Shown one piece after another: positions 1 to 7,949 of a stretch of DNA of 64,000 nucleotides. Below the pieces are notes generated by a model, which was not told the DNA's origin, did not search any database, and saw only the letters and a program-made list of their open reading frames with translations. The stretch covers positions 51,969-115,968 of the forward strand of contig JAFGDD010000018.1 of assembly GCA_016932315.1 (NCBI GenBank), in the 5' to 3' direction. The DNA comes from Candidatus Woesearchaeota archaeon (GTDB lineage Archaea > Nanobdellota > Nanobdellia > Woesearchaeales > SM23-78). The translations under genes were made by a program, and so were the position numbers. Numbering within the stretch: the stretch's first letter is position 1; the number at the start of each line of letters is the position of its first letter.

Positions 1-1836
1 ATAATAAATATATTATTAATACTCGATTTAATGAATTTTGTATCTGCACTTCCTCCTTTGCCGACAGAATTCTATGGAGTAATTCGCTCTTACAATTATA
101 ATGGCTCTGCAGGCCAAACAATACACGCATATGATTCAGACGGGACATTGTGTGGCTCATTTACAATAGTTAACGAAGGGTATTATGGCATACTAACATG
201 CAACGGGGATGATCCTGAAACCAGCACTGATGAAGGCGCGATCACAGGCGAAAATATAACCTTCAGGTATTTGGGAGGCTACACAACATTAGCAGGCGAT
301 GATAGCTGGGATGCAGGAGAATTCCATTATGTCAACATTACCTATCCTGTAGTTTACTGCGGGGATAATTTTTGTGATTCATGGTATGAGAATGCAATTT
401 CGTGTCCTAGCGATTGCCCAACCTATAACGGCACCATCAACATAACCTTTAATCAGACCAATATTAGCGGAGGCGGAGGCGGTGGTACAGGAACAGGCGA
501 GGGTGGTGAAGCAGAAGAGGAACCAGATTCAGGCGGGGACATGCTTGGAGTAATGCCTCAGACCTATGACAATTTCACCAGTAACATGACTGGCCAACAA
601 GGCTTAGGATTTGAATGCCAGGAAAACTGGGTTTGCTCTAACTGGACAAAATGCGGCATGGATGGTTTCCAAAGCAGGAACTGCACAGATAAGAATAGTT
701 GCGAAACTTTTGAGAACAAGCCGCCAGAAGTTCAGAAATGCATTTACACACCAACCTGCTTTGACGGCGCGAAAAACGGGCTTGAAGAAGGAATTGACTG
801 TGGCGGCTTATGTAAGCCATGCATCTCTTGCTCAGATGGAATCCAGAACTGCCATGAAGGCGAATGCGAGGAAGATGTAGATTGCGGAGGGCCTTGTCCT
901 CCTTGCCCAACTTGCTTTGACGGATTCCAGAACTGTCATGACGGAAGTTGTGAAGAAGGAGTTGATTGCAATGGCCCATGCGAAAAAAGATGTCCAACTA
1001 TCCAATTACCAGGGCTAGTTTTTGTTTGCAAGAAAGACTTCAACCCATTATCTAACCAGAGCATAATCTTCTTTATCATAATAATATTGCTTATTGCAAT
1101 TGACATGGTTTATTCTAGTTATAGGATAAAAGAAACGCGCAAAAACAAGAGCCTTAGTGATATTAAGCGCGCCAAAAAAGTATTGTCAATCAAGAGAAGG
1201 AGATACTTGTTCATATTCATAACACTCCTCTTGGCAATACTCCTCTACCTGTATTATTATTTCTTTATAATGTGCGAGGTAGAGTATAAATTCCTCTGGC
1301 TGCTCCTGGTATTGTTGTTCCTTAGCCCGCTAATAATCCACCTGATAATAAGGAGGCTTGAGTACACAGAACACAAGAGGTTAAGCAAGCTTGAGGCTAT
1401 GCTCAATAACCATTACAAGCAAATTAATAGCCTTATTAGGATAGAGAATGAGCACATATCTGAGCTAGAAGAGGAACTGGCAGACGAGCTCTATTTGCTA
1501 CTGGAAAAACCAGAATACAAAGAAAAGGAATCTTCTGACGAGATTAAACTCTTTAAGGAACTTTACAAGGAGTTGGTGTCATTATACTCCAAATACAAGG
1601 AAAAGGATTCTCCTTTTGAAGATGAAAAAATCCTTTGCAATGAAATCTACGAGCTGGTTGAGAATGAGAAATATAAAGAGATTATTAGCAGCGATATGAA
1701 CTTTTCCAACATGGTAACCAAGCTTAAGATACTTTACAAGCAATACGAGGAAAAGCAAAAGCTTTATGATGAAATTAATAAGATAGAAGAATCAAAAGAA
1801 GAGCTTAAGCACGAGTTAAAAGAAGGGGAAAAATAG
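1..1836 (+). CDS. Cys-rich surface membrane protein, 5' end outside window
   Basis: The frame is open from base 1; the codons before the ATG at 31 encode a hydrophobic run ending in VSA, so the real start and most of a signal peptide lie off the left edge. The mature part opens with an Ig-like or carboxypeptidase-regulatory-like stretch. It continues with a CGDNFCDSWYENAISCPSDC motif (residues about 109-129, counted from the ATG at 31), a Gly-rich linker, a thrombospondin-like CSNWTKC segment, and three tandem Cys-rich repeats of the CxDGxQN...DCGGPC type. Three membrane helices follow (about 343-361, 391-414, 420-440) and then a charged coiled-coil tail of about 150 residues, probably cytoplasmic. 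It has many Asn-X-Ser/Thr sequons. This is a surface protein linked to an internal coiled coil, either an anchor or a sensor; the function is not known. Confidence 0.75.
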   Translation: MINILLILDLMNFVSALPPLPTEFYGVIRSYNYNGSAGQTIHAYDSDGTLCGSFTIVNEGYYGILTCNGDDPETSTDEGAITGENITFRYLGGYTTLAGDDSWDAGEFHYVNITYPVVYCGDNFCDSWYENAISCPSDCPTYNGTINITFNQTNISGGGGGGTGTGEGGEAEEEPDSGGDMLGVMPQTYDNFTSNMTGQQGLGFECQENWVCSNWTKCGMDGFQSRNCTDKNSCETFENKPPEVQKCIYTPTCFDGAKNGLEEGIDCGGLCKPCISCSDGIQNCHEGECEEDVDCGGPCPPCPTCFDGFQNCHDGSCEEGVDCNGPCEKRCPTIQLPGLVFVCKKDFNPLSNQSIIFFIIIILLIAIDMVYSSYRIKETRKNKSLSDIKRAKKVLSIKRRRYLFIFITLLLAILLYLYYYFFIMCEVEYKFLWLLLVLLFLSPLIIHLIIRRLEYTEHKRLSKLEAMLNNHYKQINSLIRIENEHISELEEELADELYLLLEKPEYKEKESSDEIKLFKELYKELVSLYSKYKEKDSPFEDEKILCNEIYELVENEKYKEIISSDMNFSNMVTKLKILYKQYEEKQKLYDEINKIEESKEELKHELKEGEK

Positions 1837-1908
1837 AGTTAATATTCTAATAAATAATCAATGGTTAAGATTAAATCTTACTTAGTTAAATTTATCATCT
1901 AATCTAAA

Positions 1909-2847
1909 TTACGGTGCAATAGCTGAGAACACTACTGTTCCATTGCAGATTCCGAATGGGTTGGTGCTGATGTTAACGTGCAACATCCAGTAAGTGCTGT
2001 TAATCACCTGAGTGGATTCGTCTGTTTGCCGAATAATCTTTAAGTCAGTAATTGTAGTGGGAGTTGTTGACACTGCAGTCATGGCGGCATAACCTGCGCC
2101 TGAAGCCAAACTGTATCTTTCGTTAGATATGCTTATATTTCTTTGTTCACAAACCATGGCCAAACCCGCATATGTTACTTCATCTTCTCCGCCATATCCA
2201 TATATTGTAACGTTAATATCCATGTTGCCGAAGTTTGTAATGTTGGCTGTTTTTTCAGTGGATGTATCACCAACCGGAACGTCTCCGAAGTCAATTGGGT
2301 TTGTGACGTTAAGGGCGTATAGTGCGTTTATTGTGAAGTTGGTAAGCCCTGAGTCTATGTTATCCATATCGTCTTTTACAGTAACATTGGCTGTCCACGT
2401 TCCATTGTTTGCATAATAAAGAAGGTCTATGCCGCAAATCCAGCTAGCATTATATCCGTTCGTGCTGTTTTCCGTGCACGTGGTATTGGTATAGTGAGTA
2501 TTATTGTCGTTAGGATCATCACTTTCATTGGCAAAATAGTAGAATGTGAGGTTGGTGCTGTTGATGGTGTCTCCGCCTTCAAAATCCATGATGTTGATCA
2601 CACACAGAATATTTGTGGTAGTTCCTGCATTGAGGGTAATGCTCTCGTTGTTGTTGCATATTATGCTTATTATTTCAGGAAATGATTCGTTAACATTGAC
2701 GGTGGTTCTTACACTATAATTCTGGTAATTATTTATAGGCCCCCAGCTCAGAACTGCTGGTAAAAGAGTGTAAATATAAGTTACTAAGAGTGTGCTAATT
2801 AAGATTAATACTATGAGAGTTCTGTTTTTAATTTTTATCACAACCAA
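1909..2847 (-). CDS. Small secreted surface protein, family B
   Basis: 312 residues. An N-terminal hydrophobic helix (residues about 9-34) is a signal peptide or anchor, and the rest is extracellular in character with very many Asn-X-Ser/Thr sequons. The sequence is clearly paralogous to the protein at 52728-53717 and to the last about 240 residues of the giant at 7950-16616. Shared signatures are AGTT followed by a Cys, a D-DNN-HYTN-SC stretch, YYANNGTW, ALNV then IDF, NxxNFGN followed by INV-YG-GGE, and a C-terminal NSTYW ... CNGTVVFSA-AP. Six cysteines sit at matching positions and probably form disulfides. I infer a self-contained extracellular beta domain. No enzymatic motif is visible. 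Confidence 0.8.
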   Translation of the reverse strand: MVVIKIKNRTLIVLILISTLLVTYIYTLLPAVLSWGPINNYQNYSVRTTVNVNESFPEIISIICNNNESITLNAGTTTNILCVINIMDFEGGDTINSTNLTFYYFANESDDPNDNNTHYTNTTCTENSTNGYNASWICGIDLLYYANNGTWTANVTVKDDMDNIDSGLTNFTINALYALNVTNPIDFGDVPVGDTSTEKTANITNFGNMDINVTIYGYGGEDEVTYAGLAMVCEQRNISISNERYSLASGAGYAAMTAVSTTPTTITDLKIIRQTDESTQVINSTYWMLHVNISTNPFGICNGTVVFSAIAP

Positions 2848-2924
2848 GTCACCGTTGCAGCTGTTAGTATAGTTTTATGTATGTTATTAGTGTATTAAGT
2901 ATATAAATGTTTCGTTTTAGAAGG

Positions 2925-3262
2925 ATTGAATTCAAAATCTCCAAAAAGTCGCCATTGCCACCCCGAAGGGAACCCCAAAACCGCTGGTTTTGGTGCAGCA
3001 AAATCCCTGATTTTGCGTGTCAAAACAAGGTTTTGAGCACATCAAAAACCCTTTTGGGATTTTTGCTTGCGACCCCCGGTAATGTAGCCAGCGTGCAAGT
3101 CCCTCGCTTTTGCTCGTGGCGTTGCACTAGCAGCCGTCAAAAATCCTCTGAATTTTTGTGGTGCAATGAAATCCCTGATTTCATGCACAAGCAATCTTTG
3201 ATTGCTTTGTGCCAGAAGCGCACTTCTGAGCACAGGCTGCGGTGACCTTTTGAATGCATCCA
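2925..3262. repeat. Intergenic array of about nine hairpins flanked by 10-base direct repeats (element A)
   Basis: No gene is credible in this roughly 450-base gap. It holds consecutive short stem-loops: 2975-2993, 2998-3016, 3020-3036, 3043-3065, a GTGCAA/TTGCAC pair enclosing a longer loop (about 3093-3126), 3138-3159, 3167-3183, 3189-3207 and 3213-3228. Stems are 6-9 bp, mostly A-runs ending in ATC or ACC, with 3-4-base loops often CCT or TTT. Linkers between them are alternately GTGC-like and GCAC-like, so neighbouring linkers can pair. The whole block is framed by ATTCAAAA/TTTTGAAT and by AAAAAGTCGCC/GGTGACCTTTT, and then by TTTTAGAAGG direct repeats at 2915-2924 and 3263-3272. It shares its C-rich core (ACCCCGAAGGG near 2960) with other elements in the window. 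Confidence 0.75.
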
Positions 3263-3297
3263 TTTTAGAAGGCTATTAAAAATGTCAAATGTCAGCT

Positions 3298-6150
3298 TTA
3301 TGAATTCATTAAATCTTTTTTTTGCATCTCCAAAGAGTTCAGAATATTATCATGAAGAGTGTTCATTTCAAAGTTTATCTTAAGCCTGTCCTTTATTGAT
3401 AAATTAACGCGCGAATATTGAGATAAAGCTAAGGAATATTTTTGTGTTGCAAGCTCTAAATCCCTGTTTTCAATTGCTTCATATGCCTCTTGAATAACTA
3501 ATAATAGGACGCTGCTATCAAATTTCAACCCTGCTTCTGGATGAGCATAATCCTTTTGTCCTGCGATGAAAGAGCGCGATACATGCACAGATTTTTGTTC
3601 ACCAGAATATTCTAAAGAGCCTGTTTTTAAGAAGAACAAATAATAGACGAGCAATCCTGCAATGATTATCAATGCGATCGGAAGGAATATGTTTTGCACC
3701 CAATTGCCAGCCAATCCCGAGAAAATGGATAAACCAGTTGCTTGCCCTTGATTTGCATTGCCTTGAGTAGTAGTTGAAGGCTCTGATGATAACAGCCTGA
3801 GGAAATCCTCAACATTATAAAGTAGCACTGTCCTTATGTTTTGTAGCTGGTTTAAATCGCCCTCGTAATTCACCTCATACTTTATTTCACGATTAGTTAG
3901 GTCATTCCAACTCCATAAAATACCCATCTGGTTGAAATCTACAGGCGGGTTTATGAAATTTATCTCAGACGTTTTGATAAGCCCGGCGGGAACAACCTCC
4001 TGGACTGTAATACCAGAAATCTCTGAAGGCGTGATAAACTTTTCCTTTATCGTGACTTTATGCACAGGCTCAACTTCCTGATATTCAATCGAATAGCGCA
4101 TTATTTCCTGAGTCATCCTGACTTGCTGCTGAAGAGCGCTTGTCTTTTCATAATAGGCAATCTTCTGGCTCTCTGTCAATGCCTTATTTTTTAAATACTC
4201 ATTAATGGCTTCTTGAACTAATGATACATCGCTGAGCTGCTCTTTTTGTATTTTATTTTCCAGCTCTATATTGGTGATTATCTCTGCCTTGTAGCTTTTG
4301 AGTTTTGCATCTATAACCTGTACCTTTGAGATCATATCCTCAAATGTAATTTTGGTTTCCCTGTATGTTTTGAGTTCGCCTATCAGGCTTTGTATTTTTC
4401 CTTTTACTTCCTTTTGATTGGCTACTATGCTTTGCTCATTTATTATTTCTAGCAGGCTCTCATCAGTTGTTGACTCAAGCCTGGCAATTGTTACATCCAT
4501 TCCTTGGGTTATTTTTTCAAGCTCGATTATCTTCTCATTAATCCTGGCTAATATTTGAGGTTCTTGCTGGAACTGTGAAGTCTGGTTTTGGTATTCTGTC
4601 ATGAGAAATTCCTCTTCTGAAAGATCTCCCTCATTACCTGCCTTATCAACTGCGCTTACCCTGTAGAAATAGCCTATCTTGTTAGTAACGTCTGAATCAA
4701 AGTATGTCTTGTCATTAGCTGTAGTTTTGAAATGAGATTTGTCAGTGTTGCCAGTGGTCGACCTGTAAATATTGTAATGGTCAAGCTCTTCTCCTATATA
4801 ATCCCAGGAAAGCCTGATTCTATTATTGTCATTCATCAGCTTGAGCTCTATTGGCTGATTAGGCTTTACCGTGTCAATGAGCACAAGTTTTCCGCTGGTT
4901 ATATCTGTTCCTGCTGTGCCTTTTGAATCTATTCCGCTGAATATAAATTCGCCAATATCTTCACCTTCATCAGATGCAAAGATGAGGAAGCCATTCCAGC
5001 TTTGCTGTGTTCCTTCTAATGGTATGTTAATGAGCCTGTTGCTGTGTTTTAGCTTGAGGCTTGGAGTTTGCGTAACAGGTTCTGATATTGCCAGCAGAAT
5101 CTTGTATGTGCCTGCCTGCAATGCGCGGTAAGAGCTGTTTTTTTCTATGCTTATCGAGGCAGAGGGCGGTAAGTTGAGTTCTAGATTAATAGCCATTGTG
5201 GGTTTTTTGTTTTCCATCTGGTCTTTACAGCTGACATATAATGTATTGAGCCCTTCACTAAGTTGTAATGGCTGCTCATGCAGTGTTGCTCCTGTTGACT
5301 GGAAGATGTTCTCAATATAATCATATTCCTGGTTAATTCTTCCCCATTTGCATATTGCCATCTCATCTGTAGTTATCTTAAGAGTTATTTGCGGCTGGGT
5401 TACTATGCCTGTAGGAATAATGCTGCCAATATTTGGAGGGGTGGTATCTATTCTGAATCTTATAATTTTTCCTGTTCCTATATTGTTTGAATCATCCTTG
5501 CATCTCACATAGAGCTGGGTTTCTCCCTCACCAAAGCTTCGCAGCTTGGTGTGTATTAATCCGCTTCCACTAAGCGTGAAAAGCATTGAATCATAGCTGA
5601 CGTCTACTACATCATACTTGCATGTGCTGTTCTCATTGGTTACGGCCTTTAGCTCTATAAGGTTGTAGGTAAGTGTGCCTTCTGGTTGTAGGCTTGTTAA
5701 TTCGGGCGGGGTTGTATCAATTACTGTGAATGTTCCGTTAAGTACTTGAGTCTGGTTTGGATTCTGAGAGTCTGTTGCATACACCATGTAATTATAAACT
5801 CCTTTTTGTAGAGGCAGCCAGTAATAGCTATACTGATTATTCTCTTTTTGGAGCGTATGATTCTGTTGCTCAAATTCTATGAGCGCCTGTGTAATTGTTG
5901 CATTTGGCTCTGACGAGTATATATTCAATGTAAGTGCTTGTGCCTCGCCGTATTCAACAGGGTTATTCTGGCTTATTATTTCTATTTGAGCGAGTGCATT
6001 GGCAGATGGTAATGAGTTTATAACCGCTAATAAGCTAATTATACTTATGCTTATGAGTAATACAAATGTACTGAAAATATTGTTTTTCAGCTTTATTCTG
6101 TGATTCTCTGTTTTTTCTTTCTTTGTTGCTTTCATTTTTTCATCTATCAT
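3298..6150 (-). CDS. Membrane-anchored surface protein with Ig-like/FN3 domains, coiled coil and internal tail
   Basis: 950 residues. A hydrophobic signal/anchor at about 25-45 is followed by several Ig-like repeats, each opening with a DTTPP-type hinge, and a fibronectin type III-like domain (about 428-527) ending YRVSAVDKAGNEGD. A long coiled coil (about 540-700) leads to another beta domain, a single membrane helix (about 817-840) and a hydrophilic helical tail of about 105 residues that looks TPR-like. The architecture, ectodomain-coiled coil-helix-internal tail, suggests a protein coupling the cell surface to the cytoplasm. The start could also be the Met five codons downstream. It sits between element A and a small divergent-promoter region. 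Function is unknown. Confidence 0.75.
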   Translation of the reverse strand: MIDEKMKATKKEKTENHRIKLKNNIFSTFVLLISISIISLLAVINSLPSANALAQIEIISQNNPVEYGEAQALTLNIYSSEPNATITQALIEFEQQNHTLQKENNQYSYYWLPLQKGVYNYMVYATDSQNPNQTQVLNGTFTVIDTTPPELTSLQPEGTLTYNLIELKAVTNENSTCKYDVVDVSYDSMLFTLSGSGLIHTKLRSFGEGETQLYVRCKDDSNNIGTGKIIRFRIDTTPPNIGSIIPTGIVTQPQITLKITTDEMAICKWGRINQEYDYIENIFQSTGATLHEQPLQLSEGLNTLYVSCKDQMENKKPTMAINLELNLPPSASISIEKNSSYRALQAGTYKILLAISEPVTQTPSLKLKHSNRLINIPLEGTQQSWNGFLIFASDEGEDIGEFIFSGIDSKGTAGTDITSGKLVLIDTVKPNQPIELKLMNDNNRIRLSWDYIGEELDHYNIYRSTTGNTDKSHFKTTANDKTYFDSDVTNKIGYFYRVSAVDKAGNEGDLSEEEFLMTEYQNQTSQFQQEPQILARINEKIIELEKITQGMDVTIARLESTTDESLLEIINEQSIVANQKEVKGKIQSLIGELKTYRETKITFEDMISKVQVIDAKLKSYKAEIITNIELENKIQKEQLSDVSLVQEAINEYLKNKALTESQKIAYYEKTSALQQQVRMTQEIMRYSIEYQEVEPVHKVTIKEKFITPSEISGITVQEVVPAGLIKTSEINFINPPVDFNQMGILWSWNDLTNREIKYEVNYEGDLNQLQNIRTVLLYNVEDFLRLLSSEPSTTTQGNANQGQATGLSIFSGLAGNWVQNIFLPIALIIIAGLLVYYLFFLKTGSLEYSGEQKSVHVSRSFIAGQKDYAHPEAGLKFDSSVLLLVIQEAYEAIENRDLELATQKYSLALSQYSRVNLSIKDRLKINFEMNTLHDNILNSLEMQKKDLMNS

Positions 6151-6195
6151 GATGTGGCGTTCCCAGGGAAACTGCTAGCTTCATTGATCTCGCTC

Positions 6196-6351
6196 TTATG
6201 GCTTGATCTTGGCTAGAATTCCTTTGTCCTTCTCAACAGCCTTTTCTATGGCTTGTGCGAGGTAGTCGTTAAGGGTCACTCCCTGGAGAACGCTTATTAT
6301 TTTGGCTTTTGCGTGGGTTTCCTTGTTTATTCCTATGTTGACTTTTTTCAT
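6196..6351 (-). CDS. Small ribbon-helix-helix-like protein (51 aa)
   Basis: A 51-residue reading frame starting MKKVNIGINKETHAKAK and continuing with VTLNDYLAQAIEKAVEKDK. A short basic beta strand followed by two helices, with the pattern K-TH-KAK and TLNDYL--AIE, is what CopG/MetJ-like ribbon-helix-helix DNA-binding proteins look like; the same fold occurs in many antitoxins. A GAGGTGG Shine-Dalgarno sequence lies 4 bases before the ATG at 6351. No toxin gene lies beside it. It may act as a local regulator of the divergent surface-protein gene at 6631 or of itself; that is inference. Fold assignment is from the sequence pattern only. Confidence 0.7.
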   Translation of the reverse strand: MKKVNIGINKETHAKAKIISVLQGVTLNDYLAQAIEKAVEKDKGILAKIKP

Positions 6352-6548
6352 TTCCCACCTCGTCGAATGGTTTTATGACTAGGCTCTCCTGTTATTAGAC
6401 GGCAGGCTTTAAATATTTTTCTATAAAAGTTATAAAAATATTAAAATATAAAAATATTTTACTTATTAAAGCAAGTCTTTTGCTTTGGTTTACGCTCGCC
6501 ATCAGTGTTGGCGGCGACTTTTTGAAACAGCCCTATTTTTCAGAAAGA

Positions 6549-6611
6549 TTTATATAGGGCATTTGCAGAGAAGAAAAAGTAGTATTAAGCTGTTTAAGCT
6601 GTATTAAGCTG
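6549..6611 (+). promoter_or_regulatory. TATA box and leader with three tandem TTAAGCTG repeats
   Basis: TTTATATA at about 6549-6556 is a promoter candidate for the gene starting at 6631. The following leader carries TTAAGCTG at 6585-6592, 6594-6601 and 6604-6611, a 9-10-base tandem repeat positioned at or just after the expected transcription start. The rest of 6352-6548 is AT-rich and holds the divergent promoter for the small protein at 6196-6351; nothing else is visible there. Confidence 0.45.
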
Positions 6612-6630
6612 AACTGGGAAATGTGAGTGG

Positions 6631-7881
6631 GTGAAGGATTTGAGTAATAAGGGATTATTGATAAAAGCGAGCTTCTTATTTATAATATTAGCTGGCATTC
6701 TGGTTTTGAGCTCTTTTTTTGCAGAGGCAACTGTTATAGGGGCCAACAAAGGGGTTATCACATTCAAGAATGTCCTGAAAAATGGCTATGCCCAGGAGCC
6801 CATTACCTTAACAACTGACACTGACTTTAACCTTAGTGTTACTTACAAGATTGAGGGCGATATTGCTGACTGGATAAGGATTGAGCCTGCAGAGCAGCCT
6901 TTTTTTATTAGCAGAACAAGCCAAAATACAGTGCTTGTTATAATTGAGCCTCCAGAGGATGCTAAGAATCAGCGTTATTCTGCATCCATAAGATTTCTTA
7001 CAGGAGCCCTCGCTGGTCCAGAGGGGCAGTTCGGCACTGCTGTAAGGGCTGCTATTAATATCCGCCTTGGAGTTGACATTACAGGGCAAGAAATTGTTGC
7101 TTGCAGGGCTGGCGGCTTTGAGATGGAAGATGTAGAGGAAGGCTATCCCTTAGAGTTTTATGCTATATTCACTAATGATGGTAATGTGCGCCTGAGGCCA
7201 AACTTTGTTCTCGAATTTTGGAATCAGGACCAGACAGAGCTCGTTAAGACATTTAATTTAACGCTGAACGAATCCATCCTTCCAACTGTGCAGAAAAAAG
7301 TCTTCTTCCAGATAAATAATAACCTGAAGATTGGGCAATACTGGGTAAAGATTCGCGCGCCATCCTGTGGAGAAGGTGATGTTGGTTTTATCACTGTAAG
7401 CGTTATTGAGCGAGGCGGAGTAAGCGATAAGGGAGAGCTTATTGAGATTGACAATGCAGTATGGGCAAAGGTAGGCGATATTGTGCCTATTGACGCAGTT
7501 TTCAAGAATCTCGGCTCTCGAGTGGTGAGTGCAAAGTTTAAGGGCACAGTGACTTCTGGTGAGAATATATTCAAGGTTATTGACACTGACCCTTTGGATG
7601 TTATGCCTGGCGAGACCGTCAGGATAAGGACTTATTTCAATCCTGTGCAGGAAGGCCAATATATGATTACAGGAAGGGTTCTTTACAACAAGAAGCTGAC
7701 TTTTGAGAAGAGCTCTGTTTTGAATGTTAATCCTTCAGGCAAGCCGCCGTCTGGCCAAGGCATTGGTTGGGTTACAATACTGGCGATTTTGGTTGTTGCA
7801 ATAATCATCCTGCTCATACTCATTATCAGGAAAAAGAAGAATTTGAATTTGTTGCAAAGGCATAAGCCTGGCTTTAGATAA
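6631..7881 (+). CDS. Membrane-anchored extracellular protein with Ig-like domains
   Basis: 416 residues, GTG start; an upstream ATG at 6621 runs straight into a stop. A signal peptide (about 9-32, ending in an Ala-rich site) is followed by two or three beta-sandwich domains and a C-terminal membrane helix (about 370-392) with a short basic tail, giving a type I surface protein. Domain 1 resembles archaeal Ig-like repeats with alternating hydrophobic strands; domain 2 contains a CARDB-like pattern (EGYPLEFYAIFTNDGNVRL). It has few cysteines and fewer sequons than the giants. It lies just upstream of, and in the same direction as, the 2888-residue giant, so they may be expressed together. Function not recognised. 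Confidence 0.75.
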   Translation: MKDLSNKGLLIKASFLFIILAGILVLSSFFAEATVIGANKGVITFKNVLKNGYAQEPITLTTDTDFNLSVTYKIEGDIADWIRIEPAEQPFFISRTSQNTVLVIIEPPEDAKNQRYSASIRFLTGALAGPEGQFGTAVRAAINIRLGVDITGQEIVACRAGGFEMEDVEEGYPLEFYAIFTNDGNVRLRPNFVLEFWNQDQTELVKTFNLTLNESILPTVQKKVFFQINNNLKIGQYWVKIRAPSCGEGDVGFITVSVIERGGVSDKGELIEIDNAVWAKVGDIVPIDAVFKNLGSRVVSAKFKGTVTSGENIFKVIDTDPLDVMPGETVRIRTYFNPVQEGQYMITGRVLYNKKLTFEKSSVLNVNPSGKPPSGQGIGWVTILAILVVAIIILLILIIRKKKNLNLLQRHKPGFR

Positions 7882-7949
7882 ATGATTAATTCAAATTAAT
7901 TTGGCATTTTTTTTATGCTAATAATTTTTTTTTGTTTGTGGTGGTGTAG

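Noticed and set aside
638..997. Antisense ORF in the Cys-rich repeats of the first gene
   Set aside because: Follows the repeat structure of the sense gene; no start signal or known motif.
2925..3262. CRISPR array
   Set aside because: The repeated units are hairpins with differing stem sequences and no constant repeat-spacer pattern; no cas gene is in the window.
2925..3262. Integron attC array
   Set aside because: No GTTRRRY/RYYYAAC core sites and no integrase.
6480..6535. Full copy of the palindromic element family
   Set aside because: Only GGCGACTTTTT and a weak GCCA/TGGC hairpin are present; at most a remnant.
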